From Gemmatimonadales bacterium UBA7835 (GTDB lineage: Bacteria; Gemmatimonadota; Gemmatimonadetes; Longimicrobiales; Gaopeijiaceae): a stretch of DNA of 64,000 nucleotides. The DNA lies in NCBI GenBank assembly GCA_002500925.1, contig DLTN01000116.1, positions 42,215 through 106,214 on the forward strand, in the 5' to 3' direction. Both the position numbers and the translations under genes were made by a program. Below are positions 17,113 through 26,509 of this stretch, piece after piece. A model generated the notes under the pieces. It was not told where the DNA came from, did no database searches, and saw nothing but the letters and a program-made list of their open reading frames with translations. How positions within the stretch are numbered: position 1 is the stretch's first letter; each line of letters begins with the position of its first letter.

Positions 17113-18537
17113 ATGAACCGTAAAACAATCCTGGTCCTGACAATGGGAGTCCTGACGGTCAGTTGCTCAGGCGAACAGAATACCGATGGACTAGTCGCAC
17201 TGGTAGATAACTATACGCTGAGCATAGACGACGCAGTCGATCTGCTAGTTGATGAAGAACGGCTTGCAGCTGATGCCGGCGTTGTCAAAGCTGTCGCCGA
17301 GCTGTGGTTGAACTACACCCTCCTTGCCGAAGCGACCGCGACTGACTCCACATTTTCTATGCTCGACTTCGAGCCACTGGTCATGCGGCAGGCGCAGCAG
17401 GTCATGGTCTTTCAACTGCGTGACTCGGTGATCCAAGTCGACACCTTTATGACCGAAGAAGAACTCAGACAGCGCTACGAGACCGAAGAGCCAGCACTCG
17501 AGATTAGGGCAAGGCACATAATGTTCCAGCTGCCCATCGGAGCTACCCCAGTCCAAAGAGATAGCGTCGCAGCAGCACTATCCAGTGTCCGAGACCGAGT
17601 CCTCAGAGGCGAGAACTTCTCCGGACTAGCGCAAGAGCTCAGCCAGGATCCGGGGACAGCATTGAACGGAGGTGACCTCGGATCATTTGGCCGTGGCGAT
17701 ATGGTAACCCCATTCGAGGAGGCAGTGCTGGCCCTAGAGCCGGGTGAGATCAGCGAGGTAGTAGAGACACCGATGGGACTCCACATTATCCGTCTCGAAG
17801 AGCGCCATTTCAGGGCATTCGAAGAAGCAGCAACTCTATACCGGAGTCAGATCCAAGCAAGGACTGTACAGGAGGCAGAATCGGCCTTCGTGGCCAGTCT
17901 GTACAACCGGGCTGCACCTATGATTGTCGAAGGAGCGGTCGAAATCGTCCGAGAGTTGGCTGAAAACCCAAGCTCTTCACTATCGGGGCGCGCCACACGT
18001 CGCCCTGTTATTGAGTGGGACGGGGGTGCTGTATCCGTGGGAGACATGAAAACACTTATACAACTGGAGTCACCAACACTCCCGATGCAGCTTTCGGAGA
18101 GTTCCGACGATCAGTTGATAGAATTTCTTCGCAGCCTAGCGCGACGTGACCTGCTCATCCGCGAGGCGGAATCTGAGGGGCTACGGCCGGCCAGAGACAG
18201 TGTCGAGGCCATGATCACAGAAGCGGGTACCCAGCTACGTAATGCCGCGCGTGTACTCGGGTTCTTAGACCTCGACCAAGCTCCAGGAGAGGCTCTAGAG
18301 ATCGCTGTCGCCCGTGCAGTAGAAAACGCTTTAGTGGATAATCTATCGGGGGCCACACAGATCGTTCCCCTAGGCCTTGTAGGTTTCCAACTGCGCGAAG
18401 GGACTTCGAGCGGAGTATTCGACGAAGGGGTAGGTCAAGTGGTACTTGATGTCGCTCAGATAAGAGCTGCCCGGCAACTCTCTCCCGTGGAGGAGACCCT
18501 TACCACGCCCACCACAGCCGACACGATCGGACGATAA
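17113..18537 (+). CDS. PpiC-type peptidyl-prolyl isomerase lipoprotein
   Basis: 474-aa exported parvulin-family protein. The N-terminus MNRKTILVLTMGVLTVSCSG is a signal peptide with a probable lipidated cysteine at residue 18, although TVSC departs from the classical lipobox. A single rotamase domain spans about residues 131-230: ARHIMFQLPIGATP, then LSQDPGTALNGGDLGSFGRG and GLHIIRLEER. The remaining ~240 residues are helical chaperone-like sequence without a recognised domain. It lies 34 bases after mfd and 39 before the surA-like gene. Likely a periplasmic outer-membrane-protein folding factor of the PrsA/PpiD/SurA type. Confidence 0.87.
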   Translation: MNRKTILVLTMGVLTVSCSGEQNTDGLVALVDNYTLSIDDAVDLLVDEERLAADAGVVKAVAELWLNYTLLAEATATDSTFSMLDFEPLVMRQAQQVMVFQLRDSVIQVDTFMTEEELRQRYETEEPALEIRARHIMFQLPIGATPVQRDSVAAALSSVRDRVLRGENFSGLAQELSQDPGTALNGGDLGSFGRGDMVTPFEEAVLALEPGEISEVVETPMGLHIIRLEERHFRAFEEAATLYRSQIQARTVQEAESAFVASLYNRAAPMIVEGAVEIVRELAENPSSSLSGRATRRPVIEWDGGAVSVGDMKTLIQLESPTLPMQLSESSDDQLIEFLRSLARRDLLIREAESEGLRPARDSVEAMITEAGTQLRNAARVLGFLDLDQAPGEALEIAVARAVENALVDNLSGATQIVPLGLVGFQLREGTSSGVFDEGVGQVVLDVAQIRAARQLSPVEETLTTPTTADTIGR

Positions 18538-18576
18538 CAGGAACCCTTAAATGGTCGGGGGTTACGAGACTTGATA

Positions 18577-19881
18577 ATGAAATATAACGTCCTAGTAGCC
18601 GCACTAATCCTTCTCTTTCCGAGAGGGGGTCAAGCCCAGCTTCAAGACCTAGATGTCGTCGACCGTCTCATCGCGGTAGTTGGAGACTCAGCAATCGTCC
18701 AGACGCAGGTCCAGGAAGAGATTCAGAGAATGCAGCTTGGAGGCGCACCGGTCCCGAACCCGGGTACCGCCGACTACGACGCCCTTTTCGAGCGGATTCT
18801 CAATCGCTTCATCGACCGTTTACTCGTGCTTCAAGCGGCCGCAAGTGACTCACTTTTGCAAGTCAGTGACGAGACCATCAACGAACGAGTCACCGAGCAA
18901 ATCACTCAACTCACAACTCAGTTCGGAGGGCAAATCCAATTACAGGAAGCACTCTCCGCAGAAGCACTAACACTCACAGAGTACAGAGATATACTCAGCA
19001 ACGAGCAGCGTGTGCGACAGATAGAACAACTGTTCTATCAGTCCCGCCTCCGTGAGGCCCAACCAGTCGAAGTTTCGGAAGAAGATTTACTCGAACGGTT
19101 TCAGGAAGCCCGGGGCCAGCTCGAGCAGCGGCCAAAGTTAATGACAATACGACAGGTGGTGGTCCAGCCCGTCTCCACCGAAGCCGCGGTAGACACAGCC
19201 CGTGCACTAGCCGAGGACCTTTTGACTCGGGTCAGAGCGGGAGAGGACTTCGCAGAGCTCGCGATACAATATAGTGGAGACCCTGGAAGTGCAGCGCTTG
19301 GGGGAGATCTCGGCTGGTTCCGACGTGGGCGAATGGTTCGCGAGTTTGAGGAGACAGCATTCAACCTACTAGATGGCCAAATCAGTGATGTAGTCGAAAG
19401 CGATTTCGGGTTCCACATAATCAAGGTAGAGAGAATGCGGCCCGGGGAGCGGAATGCGCGGCACATCCTAATCATTCCAAAAAAGACGGAAGAGGACCTC
19501 GCTCTAGCGCGCGAGACGGCAATGTCTGTTAGGCAACAGGCAGAATCGGGGATCCCCATGATCGAACTCTACGAAGAGTTTTCAGATCAAGCCGCCCCTG
19601 ACTCAATCACGCTCGCCTTTGAGCAACTCGATGAGCTTCCTCCGGCGTACGGGATGCTTCGCACAGCAAACCAAAGTGATCTGGTAGGCCCCCTTGAGTA
19701 TCAACTTCCGAATGGAGAGACGCGCTTCGCTGTAGTCTCGGTGACTGAAGTGCGAGAAGCTGGGGCCTACACCTTTGAAGATCTAAAAGCCCAGCTCGCA
19801 GCGCAGTTACAACAGGAGCGGCAGATCGAGCGCATCATGCGTGAGCTTCGAGCGCGAACGCATATAGACATCCGCATGTAG
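18577..19881 (+). CDS. surA: SurA-like periplasmic chaperone/isomerase
   Basis: 434 aa from the ATG at 18577 (a TTG two codons upstream is less likely). A signal peptide ends near QAQ at residue 21. The SurA N-terminal chaperone region spans about 25-165, including [20 protein letters not shown] and [18 protein letters not shown]. The first parvulin domain is about 185-285 ([30 protein letters not shown]). A second shorter parvulin-like unit starts at [10 protein letters not shown] near residue 292. Two PpiC units plus the N-domain match the SurA architecture. pdxA begins on the next base after its stop; surA-pdxA adjacency also occurs in E. coli, which supports the assignment. Confidence 0.9.
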   Translation: MKYNVLVAALILLFPRGGQAQLQDLDVVDRLIAVVGDSAIVQTQVQEEIQRMQLGGAPVPNPGTADYDALFERILNRFIDRLLVLQAAASDSLLQVSDETINERVTEQITQLTTQFGGQIQLQEALSAEALTLTEYRDILSNEQRVRQIEQLFYQSRLREAQPVEVSEEDLLERFQEARGQLEQRPKLMTIRQVVVQPVSTEAAVDTARALAEDLLTRVRAGEDFAELAIQYSGDPGSAALGGDLGWFRRGRMVREFEETAFNLLDGQISDVVESDFGFHIIKVERMRPGERNARHILIIPKKTEEDLALARETAMSVRQQAESGIPMIELYEEFSDQAAPDSITLAFEQLDELPPAYGMLRTANQSDLVGPLEYQLPNGETRFAVVSVTEVREAGAYTFEDLKAQLAAQLQQERQIERIMRELRARTHIDIRM

Positions 19882-20832
19882 GTGGGTGTCCGTCTCGCCC
19901 TCACACCGGGGGACCCACGTGGGATTGGTCCGGAGGTAGCTCGCAAGAGTCTAGTCCACCTGCGCAAAACACTACCCGACGCAAACATCACTGTATATGG
20001 GCCCAACGGACCATTGCCCCCCGAAGCTCTAGAGGCCCTCCAGTCAAAGGGACAAGAGAGACCAAGGGACGGGATATGGGCCGCAGAGATTGCTGCCTCC
20101 TCAATCGAAAGTGCAGTCGAAGCAGCCTTGGCGGGTGAAATCCAAGGGATCGTAACTGGTCCACTGCACAAGCCTTCTTTGAGGCTCAGTGGCAGAGTTT
20201 TTCCCGGACAGACCGAGATGATCGCCTCACTGGCAAATTCAGGTCAAGTAGGCATGCTGATGGCCGCAGAGTCCACACGACTTGGAACACCGCTCCGCGT
20301 GCTACTTGGAACGACACATATCCGACTCCGTTCGGTCCCGGACGCGGTGACCACAGCACTCTTGGTCCATCAGTCGACCCTGCTGCACACCGCATTAGTA
20401 GATGACTGGGGGATCACCGATCCTAGCCTGGGCATGTGTGCCCTAAATCCACATGCTTCAGACGGCGGTCTCTTCGGTGACGAGGAGGAGTACATCTATG
20501 GTCCGGCGCTAGAGTCTCTAAACGCTTCGGGAGTGAAAGTCACAGGTCCACTACCTGCCGACACCGTCTTTATGCGCGCTCTGTCTGGAGAGTTCGATGC
20601 GGTGATAGCTCCATACCACGACGTAGGGATGGCCGCCTTCAAGACGGTCTCCTTCGGAACCGGAGTCAATGTGACACTCGGCTTACCGTTCATCAGAACA
20701 TCCCCAGACCATGGAACGGCATTCGATATTTCGGGCTTTGATAAAGCCGACCCTACCTCAATGACCAAAGCACTCACGCTTGCTCATCGCCTAGCAAACA
20801 ATCGCTTTGACACCCCACCCGCAGATGTCTAA
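19882..20832 (+). CDS. pdxA: 4-hydroxythreonine-4-phosphate dehydrogenase
   Basis: PdxA, pyridoxal-5-phosphate synthesis by the DXP-dependent route; 316 aa from a GTG immediately after the surA stop. N-terminal LTPGDPRGIGPEVARKS fits the family. The three expected metal histidines are present in GTTHIRLRSVP, CALNPHASDGGLFGDEEE and APYHDVGMAAFK. The hallmark NVTLGLPFIRTSPDHGTAFD is intact. One departure is FPGQTEM, where most PdxA proteins have FxGHTE, so a substrate-contacting histidine is replaced by glutamine. The homologous family PdxA2/DUF529 is an alternative, but the surA context favours PdxA. Confidence 0.9.
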   Translation: MGVRLALTPGDPRGIGPEVARKSLVHLRKTLPDANITVYGPNGPLPPEALEALQSKGQERPRDGIWAAEIAASSIESAVEAALAGEIQGIVTGPLHKPSLRLSGRVFPGQTEMIASLANSGQVGMLMAAESTRLGTPLRVLLGTTHIRLRSVPDAVTTALLVHQSTLLHTALVDDWGITDPSLGMCALNPHASDGGLFGDEEEYIYGPALESLNASGVKVTGPLPADTVFMRALSGEFDAVIAPYHDVGMAAFKTVSFGTGVNVTLGLPFIRTSPDHGTAFDISGFDKADPTSMTKALTLAHRLANNRFDTPPADV

Positions 20833-20877
20833 GCTTTGTCTCCGGAGAATGGTTAAGCCCTTTCGCAACCCAATCCG

Positions 20878-21564
20878 GTGATCAAACTCACTCGCGTCTC
20901 TAAAGAGTATCCGCATCGAGGGTACGCTCTGCGCGATGTCTCTTTGCGTGTGGACAAGGGTGAGTTCGCCTTCCTCACCGGACACTCCGGATCGGGCAAG
21001 TCCACTACCATGCGACTCATCCATATGTCGGACCGTCCTAGCTCTGGGGAAATCAACGTAGATGGACACTCTTCCGATCACATCACACAACGAGACCTAT
21101 GGAAGGTTCGTCGCCTCGTTGGAATGGTATTTCAGGACTTTCGACTCCTTCCCGGCCGAACCGCACTCGAAAATGTAGCCTTCGCACTCGAAGTTACAGG
21201 AACACCCCGAAAAGCTATCCCGGCAAGAGCAAACCTACTTCTGGCCCAAGTCGGTTTCGCCCCCAAAACAGGTGCACTGGTGGAACAGTTGTCCGGTGGA
21301 GAACGTCAACGGGTCGCCATCGCGCGAGCCCTCGCAAACGAACCGGACATCCTCCTTGCCGACGAGCCTACAGGAAACTTAGACGACCAAGCTACCCGTG
21401 AAATCCTCGATTTGTTTTGGGACATCAACGCAAACGGAATGGCCGTACTCATGGCCACACACGATCTAGAACTAATAGGACGCCACCCTAATGCCCGCGT
21501 AATTGAACTGGATCAAGGCAGACTCTTATCTGACTCAAATATCATGCGAGCCGGGACCCACTGA
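20878..21564 (+). CDS. ftsE: cell-division ABC ATPase FtsE
   Basis: 228-aa ATPase of the FtsEX complex, which transmits divisome state to peptidoglycan hydrolase activators. GTG start at 20878 (VIKLTRVSKEYPHRGYALRD). Motifs are Walker A GHSGSGKST, Q-loop VGMVFQDFRLLPGRTALENV (FtsE-like), ABC signature LSGGERQRVAIARAL, Walker B ILLADEPTGNLD and the H-loop MATHDLEL. The stop overlaps the ftsX start (TGATG). Confidence 0.96.
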   Translation: MIKLTRVSKEYPHRGYALRDVSLRVDKGEFAFLTGHSGSGKSTTMRLIHMSDRPSSGEINVDGHSSDHITQRDLWKVRRLVGMVFQDFRLLPGRTALENVAFALEVTGTPRKAIPARANLLLAQVGFAPKTGALVEQLSGGERQRVAIARALANEPDILLADEPTGNLDDQATREILDLFWDINANGMAVLMATHDLELIGRHPNARVIELDQGRLLSDSNIMRAGTH

Positions 21565-22418
21565 TGTATGCAATCCGTGAGGCAATGGCCGCGTTTAGGC
21601 GCGCGCCTATCCTGACGGCTCTGTCTGCCGGCATGGTCGGGTTAGCTCTGTACGTGGTGGGACTGTTTTCGCTAGCGACGTACAACCTCCAAATCGCTCT
21701 GGCCGCCATCGAAGAGCGCGTTGAGATAGTCGTTTATATCCGTGATAACACTCGCCAAAGCGAGATTGACTTATTTCTCAGGGAAATCATGGATTTCCAA
21801 GAAGTGTCAAGTACAAACTTTATCTCAAAAATGGACGCCTTGGAGCGTGCTCAGCGCGATCTTCCGGAGTTTGGACAGCTATTCTTGGACTCCGAGGTAA
21901 ACCCCCTCCCACAATCAATCGAAATAGCGCTGCATCCACTAAGTCGAACACCGGAGGCCCTAGCGAAAGTCGTAAAAGCCGCTCAGGGCTATAAGTTCGT
22001 TGAGGATGCGCTTTACGGTGAAGAATGGGTCGATCGGCTCTTCGCCCTGAGAAGGATCGGCTTAGCCACAACAACGGCTGCAGGTGCGGCGTTCGCAATG
22101 GTTGCAGCGCTAATCATTGGGGCAGCGCTGAGAATCGCAGTCTTTGCAAGACGTGAAGAGATTTACATTATGCGGCTGGTAGGGGCACGGAACGGATTCA
22201 TCAGGAGCCCATTCCTCCTTGAAGGAGCCCTCGCGGGACTCACAGGTGGCATACTTGCGTCAGGGCTCACATACGGTAGCTACATGGGTGTATCTACTTA
22301 CATGCTAGATGTCGCTTGGATCCCCTTCAGTTGGGTCGGGATAGGACTAACAGCCGGGTTACTGTTCGGTACGATTTCAAGCGCCGTGGCAATCCATCTC
22401 CATCTGAAGAAGGTTTGA
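21564..22418 (+). CDS. ftsX: cell-division permease FtsX
   Basis: 284 aa with the FtsX topology: TM1 about 15-40, a periplasmic domain about 45-160 that would contact the EnvC-like activator, and three more helices near 165-188, 210-240 and 250-275. Characteristic segments are ERVEIVVYIRDNT and MRLVGARNGFIRSPFLLEG. It overlaps ftsE by one base and envC starts two bases after its stop, so the three-component division machine ftsE-ftsX-envC is in one operon. Confidence 0.94.
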   Translation: MYAIREAMAAFRRAPILTALSAGMVGLALYVVGLFSLATYNLQIALAAIEERVEIVVYIRDNTRQSEIDLFLREIMDFQEVSSTNFISKMDALERAQRDLPEFGQLFLDSEVNPLPQSIEIALHPLSRTPEALAKVVKAAQGYKFVEDALYGEEWVDRLFALRRIGLATTTAAGAAFAMVAALIIGAALRIAVFARREEIYIMRLVGARNGFIRSPFLLEGALAGLTGGILASGLTYGSYMGVSTYMLDVAWIPFSWVGIGLTAGLLFGTISSAVAIHLHLKKV

Positions 22419-22420
22419 GG

Positions 22421-23605
22421 GTGAGATCCGCATGCCTCATCAGTGCGTTGATAGCTCTGACGCTGACCACACCAGCTTTCGGGCAAAACGCAAACCTCAA
22501 CAGGGAGATCCAGCAAAGCCAGAGGCGCCTCGAGCAGATCCGTGAGGAACGGAGCCGTTTACAACAAGACCTAGGAGAGGCTCAAAACAGAGTCAGAGAC
22601 GTAGCTGCTGAACTAGGCAATCTCGAACGTCGGCTGAGTGCAACTCGGTCAGCCCTAGCCGAGGTAGAATTCCAATCTGAAGCCACAACCGAACAGGTCG
22701 TTGGAGCCACACGCGACCTAGTTATGTCTCAAGAACAACTCGCGACTCGCAAAGCGATTCTCGCTCGGAGGCTAAGAGATATATACAAAATGGGTCCGAC
22801 GCATACGATACAGGTGTTTTTGGGAGCACGTTCGTTCTCAGACGTTCTAAACCGGTATCGTTACCTTCAACGGATTGCGGCTTTCGATCAAAGCTTGGTT
22901 GAGCGCGTCCGCAACCTAGAGACCACCCTGACCCAACAAAACGATGTGCTCCGGCAGAGGATGTCGGTTCTCGGGACCTTGCGTCAGGACCGACTTACAG
23001 AAGTCGCGCAGCTGCGCTCGGTGGAGCAGTCACACCAATCGGCCATTCAGCAATATCGAAACAGAGAACAAACGGCTTCGACGAGACTGGAAGAACTGAG
23101 TGCAGACGCAAACAGGATGACGACCCTTATCGACGCACTCGAAGACCGTCGCAGAGATCTGGAGTCCCGAAGTGACGCAACTCTGTCATCCGAGGATGCG
23201 GGCTCTCTGGTGTGGCCGGTCGACGGAGAGCTCATATATGAGTTCGGACGCGACAGGCGACCGAACGGGACTGTCATCCGCTGGAACGGAATCGGGATCA
23301 GCGCTCCCACTGGCACCCCCGTCGAAGCTGTGAGAAGAGGAACAGTTGCCTATGCGGGCCCATTTGAGGGCTATGGGCCAACGGTGATGCTTTCCCACGG
23401 AAACGGCTTCTATACACTATACCTGTATCTCGACGAGATCAGTGTGGTCGAAGGACGAGAGGTGATGGAAAGCGACGTAGTAGGCACTGTGGGTGGGGAT
23501 GACACACCGGAAGGTTCACATCTGGAGTTTCAGGTTCGGGCACCCAGGGAAGACGGATCCTCACCCCAAGCACAAGACCCTCTGATCTGGCTCCGAGCCC
23601 GCTAA
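22421..23605 (+). CDS. envC: EnvC-like murein hydrolase activator, degenerate LytM
   Basis: 394 aa from a GTG at 22421, two bases after ftsX and preceded by AGAAGG at seven-base spacing. The signal peptide ends near AFGQ. About residues 25-240 form long coiled coils (IQQSQRRLEQIREERSRLQQ and following). The C-terminal domain (about 262-390) is a LytM/M23 fold lacking zinc ligands: the usual HxGxD is replaced by RWNGIGIS, YxH by YLYLDE, and HLH by SHLEFQV. That is the known non-enzymatic state of EnvC, which activates amidases when pulled by FtsEX, and the operon position agrees. Confidence 0.92.
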   Translation: MRSACLISALIALTLTTPAFGQNANLNREIQQSQRRLEQIREERSRLQQDLGEAQNRVRDVAAELGNLERRLSATRSALAEVEFQSEATTEQVVGATRDLVMSQEQLATRKAILARRLRDIYKMGPTHTIQVFLGARSFSDVLNRYRYLQRIAAFDQSLVERVRNLETTLTQQNDVLRQRMSVLGTLRQDRLTEVAQLRSVEQSHQSAIQQYRNREQTASTRLEELSADANRMTTLIDALEDRRRDLESRSDATLSSEDAGSLVWPVDGELIYEFGRDRRPNGTVIRWNGIGISAPTGTPVEAVRRGTVAYAGPFEGYGPTVMLSHGNGFYTLYLYLDEISVVEGREVMESDVVGTVGGDDTPEGSHLEFQVRAPREDGSSPQAQDPLIWLRAR

Positions 23606-23612
23606 CATCGAT

Positions 23613-24785
23613 ATGGGATTACATGATATCGTTGGCCATGAAAGACTGCGCGCTTCGATCTTTCGTGCACATGAGTCAGGAAAGCTGCCGGCAGCACTGC
23701 TGCTGCACGGAACACGTGGAATAGGCAAACAGAGACTTGCCCTATGGATCGCTCAACTGACCGTCTGCACTGGGACCGCCGCTGAAAAGCCGTGCGATAG
23801 TTGTGGCCCGTGTCGGATGGTCCGCTCGCTGGAGCACCCGGATATCCACTGGTACTTCCCCCTCCCGCGACCCAAGGTGTCAAGTAAAGAGAAGTTAGCT
23901 GAAGCACTGGAAGCGGCTCGGTTTCAGGAGCTTTCTGAATACCGTGTCCAAAGTCTCGTTCCAAGCTGGTGGGATGACGTCCGAGGACTCTATCTGGGTA
24001 CTATCACAAATCTCAGAAACCAGGCCACCAAAAGACCGAGCATGGCCAAAGGCCCTGTCTTCATTATCGGTCAGGCAGAATTACTCGTGCCTCAAGCGGC
24101 GAGTCCTGAAGCGGCGAACGCTCTTCTAAAGCTTCTCGAAGAGCCCCCGGGACAAGCACGTTTTATCCTTACGAGCAGCGAGCCTGGCATGCTTTTGCCC
24201 ACCATCAAATCGCGAACGGTTCCACTGCATGTACCCGCCTTGTCCCGCGAGATGGTGTACACTTTTCTAAAAGAACACTTCAGTGTTGACGAAAGAACAG
24301 GTAAGTGGGCAGCGCAGTTAAGCCAGGGGTCTCCTGGTCGCGCAATGGCATTTCTTCCGGATGAAGGTGAGCTAGGTCCTCTAGAAGACCTTCGCAGGCG
24401 TGCCTTCGATATAGTGGTGGGTGCCACAACGCAAAACCGGGGCCCGGGATATCGACTCGCGGCATCGTTCCCTTCGACTCGCGCACGCCAGCTAGTCGAT
24501 CTTTTCACATTCGTAGAGGTGTGGCTTCGCGATCTTGCAGTCGCAACAGCTGGTGCCGATAAGCTTATAATCAATTACGACGCGCTCACCCGCTTGAAAA
24601 AGCACGCCAATGAAGCTGGGATCCCGCCGTCTCGAGTCCCCTCCGCCTTTCCTGCTGTCGAACGCGCCCGCGAGCTAGCTCGTGGGAATGTGAATCCTCA
24701 ACTGGTCGTAAGTGGACTTGTACGGGATCTTCGCCAAGTTCTGCTCGACTCCTCCATTCCCACCGCCGAAGGATCCAGCCGATGA
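23613..24785 (+). CDS. holB: DNA polymerase III delta-prime subunit
   Basis: 390-aa clamp-loader subunit HolB. Start MGLHDIVGHERLRASIFRAH. P-loop-like HGTRGIGKQRLALWIA near residue 33, the zinc module beginning CDSCGPCRMVRS, EAANALLKLLEEPP, then the sensor segment RFILTSSEPGMLLPTIKSR. A retained GxxGxGK makes nucleotide binding possible, although delta-prime is usually not catalytic. The SRC motif of DnaX/HolB is reduced to KSRT. It starts seven bases after envC and overlaps moaC as ATGA. Confidence 0.92.
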   Translation: MGLHDIVGHERLRASIFRAHESGKLPAALLLHGTRGIGKQRLALWIAQLTVCTGTAAEKPCDSCGPCRMVRSLEHPDIHWYFPLPRPKVSSKEKLAEALEAARFQELSEYRVQSLVPSWWDDVRGLYLGTITNLRNQATKRPSMAKGPVFIIGQAELLVPQAASPEAANALLKLLEEPPGQARFILTSSEPGMLLPTIKSRTVPLHVPALSREMVYTFLKEHFSVDERTGKWAAQLSQGSPGRAMAFLPDEGELGPLEDLRRRAFDIVVGATTQNRGPGYRLAASFPSTRARQLVDLFTFVEVWLRDLAVATAGADKLIINYDALTRLKKHANEAGIPPSRVPSAFPAVERARELARGNVNPQLVVSGLVRDLRQVLLDSSIPTAEGSSR

Positions 24786-25270
24786 GTACGCGACCGGACG
24801 GTCTGACGCATCTAGATGCCGAAGGACGACCCCAGATGGTGGATGTGACCGCCAAGGATGACTCGCGGAGGACAGCCGTCGCCGAGGGATGGATCGTGAT
24901 GAAACCAGAGACCCTCAAGCGCATCATGGAGGGGCGCACAGAAAAAGGGGATCCCGTCCAACTAGCCCAGCTTGCGGGTATCATGGGTGGCAAAAAGACG
25001 TCTGACCTCATTCCGCTTTGTCACGCACTCCCCGGAGCGTCCATAGAAGTTGAGCTAGAAGCAGCTTTGGATCTTCCAGGCTTCCGGGCTCGAGCATCCG
25101 CGAAGTACACAGGCAAGACAGGTGTTGAGATGGAAGCCCTCACCGCGGTGAGCATAGCCCTGCTGACGGTCTATGACATGGTGAAAGCTGTCGACCGCGG
25201 AATGTACATAGAGGGAATCCGACTTATAAGCAAAAAGGGTGGTGCGTCAGGATCGTGGAGTTCGGATTGA
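24782..25270 (+). CDS. moaC: cyclic pyranopterin monophosphate synthase MoaC
   Basis: Second enzyme of molybdenum-cofactor synthesis; 162 aa, usual length. Family blocks are MVDVTAKDDSRRTAVAEG, AQLAGIMGGKKTSDLIPLCH and the catalytic helix KTGVEMEALTAVSIALLTVY. It ends the plus-strand run and is coupled to holB through ATGA. moeA lies 12 kb downstream at 37687, so the pathway is not clustered. Confidence 0.96.
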   Translation: MSTRPDGLTHLDAEGRPQMVDVTAKDDSRRTAVAEGWIVMKPETLKRIMEGRTEKGDPVQLAQLAGIMGGKKTSDLIPLCHALPGASIEVELEAALDLPGFRARASAKYTGKTGVEMEALTAVSIALLTVYDMVKAVDRGMYIEGIRLISKKGGASGSWSSD

Positions 25271-25306
25271 AGTCATACACTCTGCTCAGAGCGGACATCA
25301 GTGCAG

Positions 25307-26491
25307 CTAACGATTAAGCAGGATCGGCACAGTGAGGCGCATGCCCACTCTTAAATAGCGGGGTCGTACACCCGGGTTGGCTGCCTGTAGGTCTCGAACT
25401 GAAATGCCGTATTTCACGGAAATGTGAGATAACGTTTCACCCTGCCCGACCGAGTGTTGGACCACAGTCATCCGCTCTCCCTCCGGAATCGCAGCATAGT
25501 TCAGAGTGAAGATCTCTCCCTGCCCCTCGGGAACACGGAGCTCGTATATCTCTCCTGGGGGCGTAAATCCGCGGAAAAGTTCTGGATTTAACCATCGAAT
25601 CTCGTCTTCCTCACTTTCTGCAGCTTGTGCGAGGACATCTAAAGTCGTTGCCTCGGGAACGTTCACAGCGGTATACCGAAAAGGGAGGCCGGGCTCTGGG
25701 GGCTCGTAGCCATAACTTTCTAAGTCTTTGGCAACGATAATCGCACCCACTAACTTGGGCACGAACTCCCGAGTCTCCCGCGGCCAGTGCCGCCGAAGGG
25801 CCCAGAACAATGAATCGGACGGCTGCTCGAGCCTAGCATTCTGTCGGAGAATTCGTTGTGCACGATTCGGCCCTCCGTTGTATGCCGCGAGAGCTAGGAA
25901 CCAGGAATCGAATCGCCGATACAACGAGCTAAGATAGTCGGCCGCAGCGTCAGTTGACTTGAAGGGGTTACGTCGCTCATCAACGAAGGCAGCGACAGTC
26001 ATTCCATGCTCACGAGCCGTACCCGGCATGAACTGCCACATCCCCACGGCGCTTGCATGACTGCGTGCTCGGGGGTTGTAGCCACTCTCTATAAGTGGAA
26101 GGTATCTCAGAGACTCCGGGAGATCTCTTGCAGCGAGAACCGAGTCGACCATCTCCTCGAAAATACTCATGCGGTGAAGAAACTCAGGGAACCACGGCCT
26201 AGCTGCGTTTTCCCAATATTGAATCCAATCGTCTACAGCTTCCTGGAACTCAGGATCTCTCATAACTGGTGACGCAAGTAATTCATCGACTCTTCCGGTT
26301 GATGTGGGAGGAGCCATAAATGCCCGGTGTAACGGCTTGAACCGCACCGTCTTTGGCCGCAACTCCACATCGGGTTCCGGAAAGAGAACTGCCTTGGTGG
26401 TCTCGCTACTCCCGACTAAAGAGCAACCCGAGCCCACCAGCAATAGGACCAGCCCACAAAAACGAGAGCCCCTGGAAACTAAAAGATCCAT
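25307..26491 (-). CDS. mltD: membrane-bound lytic transglycosylase, MltD-like, with LysM
   Basis: 394-aa lipoprotein that cleaves peptidoglycan strands. A signal peptide with lipobox LVGSGC gives Cys23. The SLT/goose-lysozyme-like domain has the catalytic Glu135 in LPLIESGYNP, then SAVGMWQFMPGTAREHGM and FLALAAYNGGPNRAQRIL. The C-terminus carries one LysM, about 345-392 (VGQGETLSHISVKYGISVRD). The layout is that of MltD. It is 18 bases downstream of guaB, probably the same transcript, and convergent with moaC. Confidence 0.93.
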   Translation of the reverse strand: MDLLVSRGSRFCGLVLLLVGSGCSLVGSSETTKAVLFPEPDVELRPKTVRFKPLHRAFMAPPTSTGRVDELLASPVMRDPEFQEAVDDWIQYWENAARPWFPEFLHRMSIFEEMVDSVLAARDLPESLRYLPLIESGYNPRARSHASAVGMWQFMPGTAREHGMTVAAFVDERRNPFKSTDAAADYLSSLYRRFDSWFLALAAYNGGPNRAQRILRQNARLEQPSDSLFWALRRHWPRETREFVPKLVGAIIVAKDLESYGYEPPEPGLPFRYTAVNVPEATTLDVLAQAAESEEDEIRWLNPELFRGFTPPGEIYELRVPEGQGEIFTLNYAAIPEGERMTVVQHSVGQGETLSHISVKYGISVRDLQAANPGVRPRYLRVGMRLTVPILLNR

Positions 26492-26509
26492 TGGAGAGCT
26501 TCCCTGAGA

